This document shows positions 36,196 to 44,167 of a stretch of DNA of 64,000 bases, piece by piece (the stretch's first letter is position 1; every line of letters begins with the position of its first letter). The stretch is from positions 1,473,489 through 1,537,488 of the forward strand of contig OY282375.1 of the NCBI GenBank assembly GCA_958295825.1, given 5' to 3'. Both the position numbers and the translations under genes were made by a program. The notes under the pieces are model-generated. The model searched no databases and had not been told where the DNA came from. It saw nothing but the letters and a program-made list of their open reading frames with translations. The DNA comes from an uncultured Candidatus Entotheonella sp. Lineage in GTDB: Bacteria; Tectomicrobia; Entotheonellia; Entotheonellales; Entotheonellaceae.

Positions 36196-36657
36196 ATGGC
36201 AGGGGAAGTGGGTCAGACGGCGCCTGAGTTTACCCTTCCATCGACCGGCGGCGACATCACCCTGAGCCAGTACCGCGGGCAGAAGCACGTCATTCTCTCC
36301 TTCCACGTTTTCGACTTCACCGGCGGCTGAACCGAGCAGGCGGTTTCCTTCCGGCGCATTCACGAGCGGCTGGAGGAGCTGGATACCCAGGTGCTGGGGA
36401 TTAGCTGTGATCACGTCGCCGCACATCGGGCCTGGGCCGCCACCATGGGCGGCCTGCCGTACCCGGAGATGTCGGATTGGCACCCGAAGGGGCAGGTGGC
36501 GCAGGCGTACGATCTGTGGAACGAGGAGCGGGGCACCTCGCGGCGCGGGGTGATTATCATCGACAAAGGCGGCGTCATCCGCTACCGGCAGACCTATTCG
36601 CCGGGTATCCTGCCCGACCCGCAGGAGATGCTGCGCGTCATCGGCGAATTGGCGTAG
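36196..36657 (+). CDS. Peroxiredoxin-like selenoprotein (in-frame TGA as Sec)
   Basis: 153 residues if TGA at 36328-36330 is read as selenocysteine 45. The N-terminus MAGEVGQTAPEFTLPSTGGD, then LSFHVFDFTGG, leads directly to the TGA. Beyond it the same frame continues without interruption: TEQAVSFRRIHERLEELDTQ, VLGISCDHVAAHRAWAATMG, and finally YSPGILPDPQEMLRVIGELA. In AhpC/TSA proteins this spot is the peroxidatic Cys of the T-x-x-C motif; here it is T42-G-G-U45. A SECIS-like stem-loop follows (36348-36376). The ribosome binding site GGAAAGGA precedes ATG 36196. A Cys at residue 71 may act as resolving residue. Confidence 0.85.
36348..36376 (+). promoter_or_regulatory. Candidate bacterial SECIS stem-loop
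   Basis: Starting 18 nt after the TGA, a 10-bp stem (two G:U pairs, one bulged G) can form between 36348-36357 and 36366-36376, closing an 8-nt loop. Distance and size fit bacterial SECIS elements, which bind SelB. The pairing was drawn by eye. The loop lacks the G usually seen in its first two positions, so this is a candidate only. Confidence 0.45.
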
Positions 36658-36688
36658 CGCGAACGCAGCGAGCGATAGAAGAACCAGC

Positions 36689-36957
36689 GTGGCAAGCAAT
36701 TGGCAGGAAGAAACGATAACCGCGGCAGTCAGGGCGAGCCGCTTCTGGTGCTGCACGGGGCCGGCGGCAACCCGGACTGGATGCCGTACTGCGAGGCACT
36801 GGCGGCGCATTTTCGCGTGATCGTCCCGTCGCACCCCGGTTTCGGCGCCTCCGACCGGCCCGACTGGATGGAGTGGGTGCACGATCTGGTCTATTTCTAC
36901 CGCTGGCTCATGGAGGCCCAGAGGCTCGGATGGAATCGAGAGATTCAGCAAACATGA
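36689..36957 (+). pseudogene. Alpha/beta hydrolase N-terminal fragment
   Basis: Coding sequence for the first strands of an alpha/beta hydrolase: EPLLVLHGAGGNPDWMPYCE, then FRVIVPSHPGFGASDRPDWM, with the oxyanion HGAGG motif. Likely original start is GTG 36689 (VASNWQEETITA); a frameshift near 36730 separates it from the body. The sequence ends shortly after DLVYFYRWLMEA, before the nucleophile elbow, where the methyltransferase relic A (36990) follows in the opposite direction. Confidence 0.6.
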
Positions 36958-36989
36958 TTTTCTGTGCTAAATCCGAACGCAATCATAAG

Positions 36990-37475
36990 TTATGGGCTTA
37001 ATAGTATGCCCTGCTGGATACCTCGCGCAACCGCTCCAGGCGTGTCAAACCCTTTGCCGTCCAAGTTCCGGCACCGATCGCATCTGCATGCGCGGGTACT
37101 TTAGGCACAACACGTCCATATCACCTGCCTCGGCCATGAAGCGCCGGAAGTTTTGCTCCTTGCGGTCGCCCAGTTTTTCCATGATGACCAGCCCAGCCAG
37201 CAGGGCGTCGTCGTTTTCAAGCACGCAGGTCACGGATTGATACCTCCTGCACACCTTTCACTTCAATCGCCATGCTTTGCAGGGTCGGCGTGTTTGGTAG
37301 AGCGAAGTACAAGCGTCCGTCAATCCCACCGTCGCCTGTGCGCCAAGTTGTCACGAAGCCGTCAATCTGTTCAACCGCCCACTTCTGAAAATGATAGGGG
37401 GCTCGCTGCCACAGGTCGCGGGCGCCTTCCAGCGTGTGCGGGATGCCTTCGATAGGTGAAGTCGGTCCCCTCAAC
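36990..37475 (-). pseudogene. Methyltransferase/nuclease C-terminal relic A
   Basis: Pieces in three frames: GARDLWQRAPYHFQKWAVEQ, TGDGGIDGRLYFALP and LQSMAIEVKG; then NDDALLAGLVIMEKLGDRKE and NFRRFMAEAGDMDVL; then DGKGFDTPGAVARGIQQGIL up to TAA at 36990. Related to relics B (43801) and C (50420). It matches the C-terminal region of DNA methyltransferases that carry a restriction-endonuclease-like domain (GDGGIDG... EVKGG). At least two frameshifts and loss of the catalytic N-terminus make it a relic. Confidence 0.65.
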
Positions 37476-37546
37476 GTAGGCTGGGCTATGATTGATGACC
37501 GCGTGCTTGACGTGCTTGCGGACGCCGTTGTAACTTGAGCAGGTCG
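37476..37546 (-). mobile_element. IS1595-family transposase fragment A
   Basis: The minus strand encodes SYNGVRKHVKHAVINHSPAY, then VEG, the typical IS1595/ISXO2 segment preceding VHTNTIEGFW. Only ~23 residues remain. It abuts methyltransferase relic A on one side and a nuclease fragment on the other, marking a recombination or insertion scar. Confidence 0.5.
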
Positions 37547-37806
37547 GCAAATATGTCCGACAGAACTTCTTCCGGGACCTTGAAGTACTCGAAAATGGAA
37601 AACTTCGTTGTGGCCGTCCGATCCACCGCCGCCTGCACCCGTATGGCAATGTCGCCCACCGGGCCGAGACCGCCGAAAAAACTTGCCAGTTCCGCCTCGT
37701 AATTCTTAACGGCGTTGTTGATCTTCTGACCGAGACCAGCAAAAAACTTCTCCAGTTCAGTCTCGTCGTGTCCTTCCGGGGAATTGGCTGTGCTTGTAAA
37801 GTGCAT
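37547..37806 (-). pseudogene. PD-(D/E)XK nuclease-like N-terminal fragment
   Basis: ATG 37806. The fragment shows EGHDETELEKFFAGLGQKIN, then FSIFEYFKVPEEVLSDIFAD, then LL. This resembles the N-terminus of PD-(D/E)XK nuclease family proteins (FNxFxxxK...LSDIIADLLDP), which normally run a further 300 residues. The reading frame enters IS1595-like sequence at about 37546, so the gene was truncated by that element. The family assignment rests on a short motif. Confidence 0.4.
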
Positions 37807-37832
37807 GTCCGGTCTCCCCTGCACGTGCGGCA

Positions 37833-38183
37833 TCAGGGCAAAAGGGTGAGTTTGTCCAGGAAACGCTGGACGTCGTTCAAGCCTGCTGCCACGTTCTGGG
37901 CATTGTCCCAATTTTCGTAAAAGTTGACGTGGAGGCTGCTCGCGACAGCAAACAGCCGCCGGAGCTCGTCGTCTCCGGTCTCATCCACCAGTCTGTTGAT
38001 GGCTGTGTAGAGGGAAGCGTGACTTCTATGTTCCCAACCCCGCCGTTCGGCGACGTCCTTGACCATCTGCGCCGCGGCGCCCCAGCCCTTTTCCGATGCT
38101 TGCCGCGTGTCGCCCCGCTCCAACTCTTCCTGCCCTTGGGCCAGTAACTGCCGGCTCGCTGTCCGGTAAGTCTGAGTAACCAT
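37833..38183 (-). CDS. Small helical protein, PaREP1/HEPN-like
   Basis: 116 aa from ATG 38183, GGAGGAATCT upstream. The segment DTRQASEKGWGAAAQMVKDV, then WEHRSHASLYTAINRLVD, resembles PaREP1/HEPN-type helical bundles that bind nucleotides or RNA. No HEPN RX4-6H catalytic motif is certain. It sits directly before the truncated nuclease gene and probably formed an operon with it (27-bp gap). Confidence 0.45.
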   Translation of the reverse strand: MVTQTYRTASRQLLAQGQEELERGDTRQASEKGWGAAAQMVKDVAERRGWEHRSHASLYTAINRLVDETGDDELRRLFAVASSLHVNFYENWDNAQNVAAGLNDVQRFLDKLTLLP

Positions 38184-38387
38184 AGATTCCTCCTGCTTTG
38201 CGGCCACTTCCAGATGAGATCGCTGGAAGCGTCAAATTCTGTTTACGGGATTATGGCGTGTGATAGGGACAGGATTTCCCCGAGTTTAGCGTTGATTCCG
38301 CTTTCAATTGGGTTGAGGCCGTCACCGCCCTTGTTGCGGGGCCAAACTGAACCGAATTACGAGGGCCATTGTATCTCAACTATGCAA
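38184..38387. other. Intergenic, no feature seen
   Basis: 204 bp between two minus-strand genes; presumably the promoter of the PaREP1/HEPN-like operon. No repeat or RNA gene detected. Confidence 0.3.
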
Positions 38388-39434
38388 TTAGTCCGGTTCA
38401 TCATCGATCCCGCGAACCAAGTCAATCGCACGGCCCAGGGTATCCAGCCGTTCGGCCAGGGTGCTGCCGGCCGGATAGACGCGCAGCGTGGTGATGCCCG
38501 CGTTGCGCCAAGCGCGCATGCGCTCCCGCACCATGCCCTGGGTACCGATCATCGTGGTTTCCAGCACCATCTCGTCGGGGACGTACGCGACGGCTTCCTG
38601 GCGTTTGCCCGCCACCCAAAGCTGCTGCACTTCAGCGGTCACGTCGGCCCAGCCTTGGCGGCTGTAGGCGTCGTTATAGAAATTGGTACGGGCCGATCCC
38701 ATGCCGCCCAAGGAAAAGGCCAAACCGCGTTTGCGCTCGGCAATCAGGGCGTCGACGTCGTCGCTGAAGGCCACGTCGCCGCCTTGCGACAGGTCCAGGT
38801 CGCTGAGGCGGCGCCCGGCGCGGGCGGCTCCGGCAGCCAGATGATCGGTGTAGGCCGCGGCGCCGCGCGGGATGAAGCTGGTGCCGATCCAGCCGTCGGC
38901 GAGTTCACCGGTCAGCTCGAGCATTTTCGGCGCCAGGGTCGCCAGGTAGATGGGAATGTCGGGATTCGGCGGCTGGCTGAGGCGCAGCGCCTTGCCCTCG
39001 CCGCCGGGCCGCGGCAGGGTGAAATGCCTGCCCTGGTAGGCGATGCGTTCCCCAGCGAACGCCAAGCGGATAATGTCGATGGTCTCGCGCATGCGGCCCA
39101 GCGGGTGGGCAAACGGCTGGCCGTGTAGCCCCTCGATGACCTGCGGGCCGCTGACCCCGAGGCCGAGGATGAAGCGGTTGTTGCACAAGCTGCTCAGGGT
39201 GAGGGCGGTCTGGGCGACCAGGGCGGGGGTGCGGATGCCGAGTTGCAGGATGCCGCTGGCCAACAGAATGCGATCGGTTTTCGCCGCCAGGTACGCCAGC
39301 GGACTGACGCCGTCAGTGCCCCAGGCTTCGGCGACGAAGCAGACCGCGGCGCCGAGGCGCTCGGCCTCCTGCACGTAGGTGACGGCGGCGTCCCACGAAC
39401 CGCCCGCGGAGCCAAGCTGGATGGCTACGCGCAT
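38388..39434 (-). CDS. LLM-class F420/FMN-dependent oxidoreductase
   Basis: 348 aa from ATG 39434. The luciferase-like monooxygenase fold is evident in AIQLGSAGGSWDAAVTYVQE, FVAEAWGTDGVSPLAYLAAK and SSLCNNRFILGLGVSGPQVI, then EGLHGQPFAHPLGRMRE. Such TIM-barrel proteins use reduced F420 or FMN; the substrate cannot be predicted. It follows the SRPBCC gene by 2 bp, so the two are co-expressed. Confidence 0.88.
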   Translation of the reverse strand: MRVAIQLGSAGGSWDAAVTYVQEAERLGAAVCFVAEAWGTDGVSPLAYLAAKTDRILLASGILQLGIRTPALVAQTALTLSSLCNNRFILGLGVSGPQVIEGLHGQPFAHPLGRMRETIDIIRLAFAGERIAYQGRHFTLPRPGGEGKALRLSQPPNPDIPIYLATLAPKMLELTGELADGWIGTSFIPRGAAAYTDHLAAGAARAGRRLSDLDLSQGGDVAFSDDVDALIAERKRGLAFSLGGMGSARTNFYNDAYSRQGWADVTAEVQQLWVAGKRQEAVAYVPDEMVLETTMIGTQGMVRERMRAWRNAGITTLRVYPAGSTLAERLDTLGRAIDLVRGIDDEPD

Positions 39435-39436
39435 CG

Positions 39437-39931
39437 TCAAGACCCTTGCTCGGCGGCAGCCTTCAGACCTTCCAGGGTGGCTTGCATGTTGCGGCGATGC
39501 TCGGCGCAGCGGGCGGCGACGATGTCTTCTTCGCGGTCGGGCATTTCGGCAATACGCGCCGTCAGGCCGGAGGGTCCCGGCCCCAGGCGCACGTGCTGCC
39601 GCACCCGCGTGCCGCCGCCCTCGGACTGCAGATCGAATCTCCACGTCGCGGCGGCGTTGTCGGGATCGCTCACCGCCCAGGCGAGCGCCTGGCCCGGCAC
39701 CGATTCGACGACCGTGGACTCGCTATCCCACTCCCGGTCGCCGCGCTTGTTGCGGCCCTTGAAACGCGCCCCGACGGCGGGCCCGGCAGCGCCGTCGAGC
39801 CAGTCGCCGCCCTGGTACTCGGGGCTCCACTCGCCCATGAGCGCGAGGTTGCCCACCAGTTCCCATACCCGCGCCGGGGTTGCCTCTACCGAAATTTCTA
39901 CTTCAACGGTTGGTCCGTCCTGCATTCGCAT
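39437..39931 (-). CDS. SRPBCC-family (START-like) protein
   Basis: 164 aa from ATG 39931 (GGAAGG upstream). Typical SRPBCC features: VEVEISVEATPARVWELVGN, then SPEYQGGDWLDGA, RFKGRNKRGDREWDSESTVV, and WRFDLQSEGGGTRVRQHVRL. The cavity binds hydrophobic ligands; members include polyketide cyclases and lipid-binding proteins. It pairs with the downstream LLM oxidoreductase. Confidence 0.85.
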   Translation of the reverse strand: MRMQDGPTVEVEISVEATPARVWELVGNLALMGEWSPEYQGGDWLDGAAGPAVGARFKGRNKRGDREWDSESTVVESVPGQALAWAVSDPDNAAATWRFDLQSEGGGTRVRQHVRLGPGPSGLTARIAEMPDREEDIVAARCAEHRRNMQATLEGLKAAAEQGS

Positions 39932-40008
39932 GTTTGTTTTCCTTCCCACATAGTTTTTGATAGCCAAAACCACTGACAACTGGCCACTAAAACCTACCCA
40001 CTGTTTTT

Positions 40009-41100
40009 TCACCTTACCCGCGACGCCATGACCACGCATCCAGCCGCGAAACAGCCATTGGCGCTCCAGGCCGCCAGCAGCGGCGGGAGTTGCCCGTTGA
40101 GGCCGAGAGCGATGGCCAGGGAGTGCAGAATCCAATAGCTGAAACCGGCGGCCAAGGTCAGGGCGACGGCACGAAGCATGCCGCCGCTGCGGTTGGAGAG
40201 CAAGGAGAGAGGCAGGCCGAAGCAGGTCATGAGGACGCCCGCCGCGGTGAAGGCGATCTTGCCGTGAAATGCTACTCGGGCCAGGCGGTCCGACACCCCT
40301 TGCTGCTGCAGGCGCCGGGCGTGTGCGAGGCTCTCCTGCAGGCTCATCTCGTCCGGTTCCTTGCGCACCGCGCTGATGTCCTCGGCGCGTTCCGTGAAGT
40401 CGACGCGCCGGACGCTGAACACCTCCGGGCTGGCGGCGAAATGGCCCTCCTCGTCGAAGGTGTGCCGTTGGCCGTCGTGCAGCGTCCAGCCGTCGGCATT
40501 CCAGCGCGCCTCGGCGGCATCGTAGCGCTGTCGAACGCGCCCGGCGTCGTCCACTTCGAAGATAGTGACGTTGAGCAGGCGTTGTTCCAGCGGCAGGCCG
40601 CGCTTGATGCTCCAAATACGCTGGGCGCTGCGATACCAGATGTGCCCACGCTGAAACAGGGCCTGGCTCAGGTCCATCTTGGTGTGGCGGACGCGGGTGC
40701 GCCAGATCAGGTTGGCGGTGTGGTTGGTGTGCGGCACCAGGTAGACTTGCGCCAACAGCATGGCCAGGCATACGATGCCGCTCGGCACGGCCAGCGGCCA
40801 AGCGAGGCTGAGGGGGGAGCGGCCCGCCGCGCGGATTGCCACGATTTCGTTGTTCTTGTTCAGGGTGCTGAAGGTGAGCGCCGAGGCCAGCAGACAGCCC
40901 ACCGGCGCCATCTGGTAGAGGATGCCGGGTAGCTTGAACGCCAGGTAGCGCGTCGCGTCGTACCACAGAACCTGCCGTTCGATGAATTCGTCGATGCGGT
41001 CGAAAATTTCCACGACCAGGAACAGGGCCGTGCAGAGGCCCAGACTAGCGGCGAAATAGGTCACGAAGTAGCGGCAGACATAGCGGCTGAACAACGACAT
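40009..41100 (-). CDS. lptG: LptF/LptG-family permease (LPS export), LptG-like
   Basis: 363 aa. Transmembrane segments at the N-terminus (YFVTYFAASLGLCTALFLVV) and three near the C-terminus flank a periplasmic jelly-roll domain. The motif GILYQMAPVGCLLASALTFS plus NKNNEIVAIRAAGRS is diagnostic of LptF/LptG. With LptB it extracts LPS and hands it to LptC. No lptF is adjacent. Its presence indicates a diderm with an Lpt system. Start ATG 41100; 7 bp follow the methyltransferase stop. Confidence 0.88.
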   Translation of the reverse strand: MSLFSRYVCRYFVTYFAASLGLCTALFLVVEIFDRIDEFIERQVLWYDATRYLAFKLPGILYQMAPVGCLLASALTFSTLNKNNEIVAIRAAGRSPLSLAWPLAVPSGIVCLAMLLAQVYLVPHTNHTANLIWRTRVRHTKMDLSQALFQRGHIWYRSAQRIWSIKRGLPLEQRLLNVTIFEVDDAGRVRQRYDAAEARWNADGWTLHDGQRHTFDEEGHFAASPEVFSVRRVDFTERAEDISAVRKEPDEMSLQESLAHARRLQQQGVSDRLARVAFHGKIAFTAAGVLMTCFGLPLSLLSNRSGGMLRAVALTLAAGFSYWILHSLAIALGLNGQLPPLLAAWSANGCFAAGCVVMASRVR

Positions 41101-41107
41101 GGCTGTC

Positions 41108-41758
41108 CTACGCGCTGCGGCAAACGCAGTAGATGACCCTGACCTTGTCGGCGTAATCCGCATTGCCGGGCAGGTATGCCTGCGGCTTGGAGACGGAAAC
41201 CGGCGTCCATAACCTTTTATCGGCCAACGTCTTCATCACGCCAGCGACGTCACGCTCGTTGAAGAGGTCTTCCCGCTGCGTAAACGCCACCAGGCCGCCG
41301 GACCGTACGACCCGGCAAAATTCCTGCAGGATAGCGGCCGTGTCCGGGACATAAGTCAGCACGCCCACGCACTGCACAGCGGCGAATGCGTCGGTCTCCA
41401 ACGGCAGGGGTACCTGTTGCATGTTGACTTGGATCAGACGTTCGTAGACCCCGGCCTGCGCGGCCATGTCGAGCGACGCTTGGGAGATGTCAATGCCCGT
41501 CAGGCGCCGGAACCCGGCGGCGTGCAGCGCTTTCCCGGACAGTCCGGTGCCGCACCCGGCATCCAGAACGTGGCCATCCGGCGGTACTTCCTGCTTCAGC
41601 ATGGTTGCCACGACCGTTGGGCTCTGGTAATTCCATTGTGCCAGGGTCTGGTTATAGTCTTCGGCCCAGGCATCGTAATACGCCGCGGTTTCCTGGCTGT
41701 CGGTGCTGAGCTTGGTAAGCCAGCTATGGTCATTGAGATTGGGAGGTGATGCGGTCAT
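41108..41758 (-). CDS. Class I SAM-dependent methyltransferase
   Basis: 216 aa. SAM-binding motif I VLDAGCGTGLSGKALHAAGF, followed by LTGIDISQASLDMA, and the motif IV region AVQCVGVLTYVPD. The substrate is unknown. It resembles small-molecule methyltransferases acting on metabolites or lipids. It lies immediately upstream of the lptG-like gene in the same direction, possibly co-transcribed. Confidence 0.85.
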   Translation of the reverse strand: MTASPPNLNDHSWLTKLSTDSQETAAYYDAWAEDYNQTLAQWNYQSPTVVATMLKQEVPPDGHVLDAGCGTGLSGKALHAAGFRRLTGIDISQASLDMAAQAGVYERLIQVNMQQVPLPLETDAFAAVQCVGVLTYVPDTAAILQEFCRVVRSGGLVAFTQREDLFNERDVAGVMKTLADKRLWTPVSVSKPQAYLPGNADYADKVRVIYCVCRSA

Positions 41759-42026
41759 AGGATCTCCGTGCGTCGTAGCGTCTTGTTTTCTGTGCGTCGT
41801 GCTCTTGCCATATTACCCGGGGTCCAAAATCCGGTCAAACCCTTGTCATGGCTGGGATTCCAACCGAGCAATTGGGATTGCAACGGGTGTGCTGGCGGTC
41901 GGCTTGGCTCATGCGATATGCTTCCCTGTGCGTGAATCAGTGCAGGCCGCGCCAGTTGTGGAGCGCAGCGATTCTGAAACCTGCTTGAGAGCCAATCAAA
42001 ATGACTCAGGCTGCCTTTGCTTTCCT

Positions 42027-42879
42027 TAGGCTCAGGACCTATAAAAAGGTATCATGGGGCCTGTGATGAGAGTCAACACGCTGACGCCACTAGGAGAGCG
42101 GTCATGTCCGAGCACCTCTTCTGGCTGGCCGACGACCCGTTTAACCGACTCAAACCCCTGTCACCCAACAAGGGGCGCGGCGTCCCACGCGTCGATGACC
42201 GAAAGGTCATCAGCGGTATCATCCACGTCATCCGCTATGGGCTGAAGTGGCGCGACGCGCCCGCCTGTTACGGACCCCACAAGACACTCTACAACCGCTT
42301 CGTGCGCTGGAGCAGGGCCGGGGTCTTCGACCGCATCTTCCAAGCCCTGGCTGCCGAAAGCACCGCCACCAAGACGGTCATGATCGATAGCACCCATCTC
42401 AAAGCGCATCGTACCGCAGCCAGCTTGCTGAAAAAGGGGGGCTTTCGCGCTGCATCGGACGCACCCGGGGCGGGCTGAACTCGAAGCTCCACGCCGTCTG
42501 CGACGGCGATGGCAAGCCCGTCGTGCTGCGGTTGACGGCGGGGCAGGTCAGCGACTACTGCGGGGCTGATACGGTACTTGACGCCCTATACCGAAAGCCG
42601 CTGTCCTGATAGCCGACAAGGGTTATGACAGCGACAGGTTGCGCGAGGCCCTTGCCGAACGTGGCATCAAGTCCTGCATTCCGGGCCGCGCCAAGCGCAA
42701 AGAGCCCATCATCTACGACACCGAGTTGTACAAGAGCCGTAATCTCATTGAGCGCCTGTTTGGCCGGCTGAAGGATTGGCGCCGCATCGGCCACTCGTTA
42801 CGACCGCTGTGCGCATACGTTCTTCAGTGCCATCTGCATAGCTGCCACGGTTAGTTTCTGGTTATGAGTCCTGAGCCTA
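42027..42879 (+). mobile_element. IS5-family (IS427-like) element, copy 2
   Basis: Left terminus TAGGCTCAGGACC at 42027 and right terminus GGACTCATAA-type inverse (GAGTCCTGAGCCTA) ending 42879. The ORF-A/ORF-B arrangement matches IS427-type elements that use frameshifting. ORF-B carries an extra frameshift near 42590 (inserted bases before the CGAAAGCCG motif), so this copy is defective. Confidence 0.85.
42104..42853 (+). pseudogene. Transposase of IS5 copy 2, frameshifted
   Basis: ORF-A starts ATG 42104 (MSEHLFWLADDPFNRLKPLS) and ends TGA 42478 after DSTHLKAHRTAASLLKKGGF. ORF-B follows in the -1/+1 frame from GRTRGGLNSKLHAVCDGDG. It runs into a stop at 42609 and then resumes with LIADKGYDSDRLREALAERG. 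A final frameshift near 42785 spoils the C-terminus. The protein cannot be made without several frameshifts. Confidence 0.75.
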
Positions 42880-43800
42880 GGGCCTGTTGACATTCATACA
42901 GCCCCTCGGCTGTAATAGGGAGAATTCAACCCTAATCCATACCAGCCAAGTGGCGGTGGACCATGGTGCGAAGAGTCCTCAGCGACTCGCAAGGCATGCA
43001 GGATTCAAGACTCTGACTCCATCAGGAGGTTCCTCATGCCCGAACACGACTTCTGGCTATCCGACGCTCAGTTTGCCCGACTTCAACCCCTGCTGCCGAA
43101 CAAGGTGCGTGGCGTCCCACGGGTCGATGACCGAAAGGGCATCAGCGGCATCATCCACGTCATCCGATACGGGCTGAGGTGGCGCGACGCGCCCGCCGGC
43201 TACGGTCTGCACAAGACCCTCTACAACCGCTTCGTGCGCTGGAGCAGGGCCGGGGTGTTCGACCGTATCTTCCAAGCCCTGGCTGCTGAAAGTACCGCCA
43301 CCGGAACCCTCATGATCGACAGCACGCATCGGGGGGCGCACCGCAGCCAGCCTGCTCAAAAAGGGGCTCTTTCGCGCTGTATCGGACGCACCCGAGGGGG
43401 GGCTCAACTCGAAACTCCACGCCGTCTGCGACGGCGATGGCAAACCCATTACCCTGCTACTGACGGCAGGTCAGCGACTACCGGGGGGCTGGCACGGTGT
43501 TGTCGGCTCTGCCGGAAGCCTTTGTCCTGATTGCCGACAGGGGCTATGACAGCGACAGGTTGCGCGAGGCCCTTGCCGAACGTGGCGTCAAGTCCTGTAT
43601 TCCAGGCCGCGCCAACCGTAAAGAGCCGATTGTCTACGACCACGGTCTTTAACAAGCGCCGCCACCTCATCGAGCGCCTGTTCGGCCGGCTCAAGGATTG
43701 GCGCCGCATCGCCACGCGATATGGTCGCTGTGCACACACCTTCTACAGCGCCATCTGTCTTGCCGCCACGGTTATCTTCTGATTATGAGTCCTGAGCCTA
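42880..43800 (+). mobile_element. Divergent IS5-family element, copy 3, mosaic left end
   Basis: The transposase region 43036-43783 is clearly related to but diverged from copies 1, 2 and 4 (MPEHDFWLSDAQFARLQPLL at its start). The right end GAGTCCTGAGCCTA (to 43800) matches the other copies, but the left side begins with GGGCCTGTTGACATTCAT, the end of the MITE-like family, instead of TAGGCTCAGGACC. It is either a chimeric element or a nested insertion. Confidence 0.65.
43036..43782 (+). pseudogene. Transposase of IS5 copy 3, multiply frameshifted
   Basis: ATG 43036 follows AGGAGGTTCCTC. The N-terminal domain runs to DSTHRGAHRSQPAQKGALS, then GRTRGG shifts frame. Coding resumes as LIADRGYDSDRLREALAERG and RHLIERLFGRLKDWRRIATR in other frames. 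At least three frameshifts; non-functional. Confidence 0.7.
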
Positions 43801-44134
43801 GGCCGAACATGGATGATCTGCAAAGCATGGCGATCGAGGTCAAGGGCGGCAAGAATGTCGGCATTGCCACGCTGCGTGCCTTACGCGGCGTGTTGGAGAA
43901 TGACGCGGCGCTGATCGTCGGCCTGCTTATCCTGGAGCCGTTAGGCGTAGCGTAACAAAGGAACGCAACTTCCATCGCTTCCTGGCTGAAGCAGGGGATA
44001 CCCAGTCCACGTTTGCGCGGCCCTATCCGCGCCTGCAACTACGGACGGTTGCAGACATCCTGAACGGCAAAGGATTCGACGTGCCGGGCATGGTTGCACG
44101 CGGCACCGGGCAGGGCGTACTATTAAGCCTGTAA
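43801..44134 (+). pseudogene. Methyltransferase/nuclease C-terminal relic B
   Basis: It starts abruptly at the IS5 copy 3 right end: NMDDLQSMAIEVKGGKNVGI, then ATLRALRGVLENDAALIVGL. A frameshift near 43945 leads to KERNFHRFLAEAGDTQSTFA, RPYPRLQLRTVADILNGKGF and DVPGMVARGTGQGVLLSL, with a natural-looking TAA at 44132-44134. Homologous to relics A and C; here the 3' end is preserved while the 5' part was removed by the IS. Confidence 0.65.
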
Positions 44135-44167
44135 ATACTTATTGCGAAATAATGATAAGGAGAAACC

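Noticed and set aside
36328..36330. TGA in the peroxiredoxin-like gene as a simple nonsense mutation
   Set aside because: It falls exactly at the redox-active residue, the rest of the frame is undamaged, and a stem-loop follows; Sec coding explains it better.
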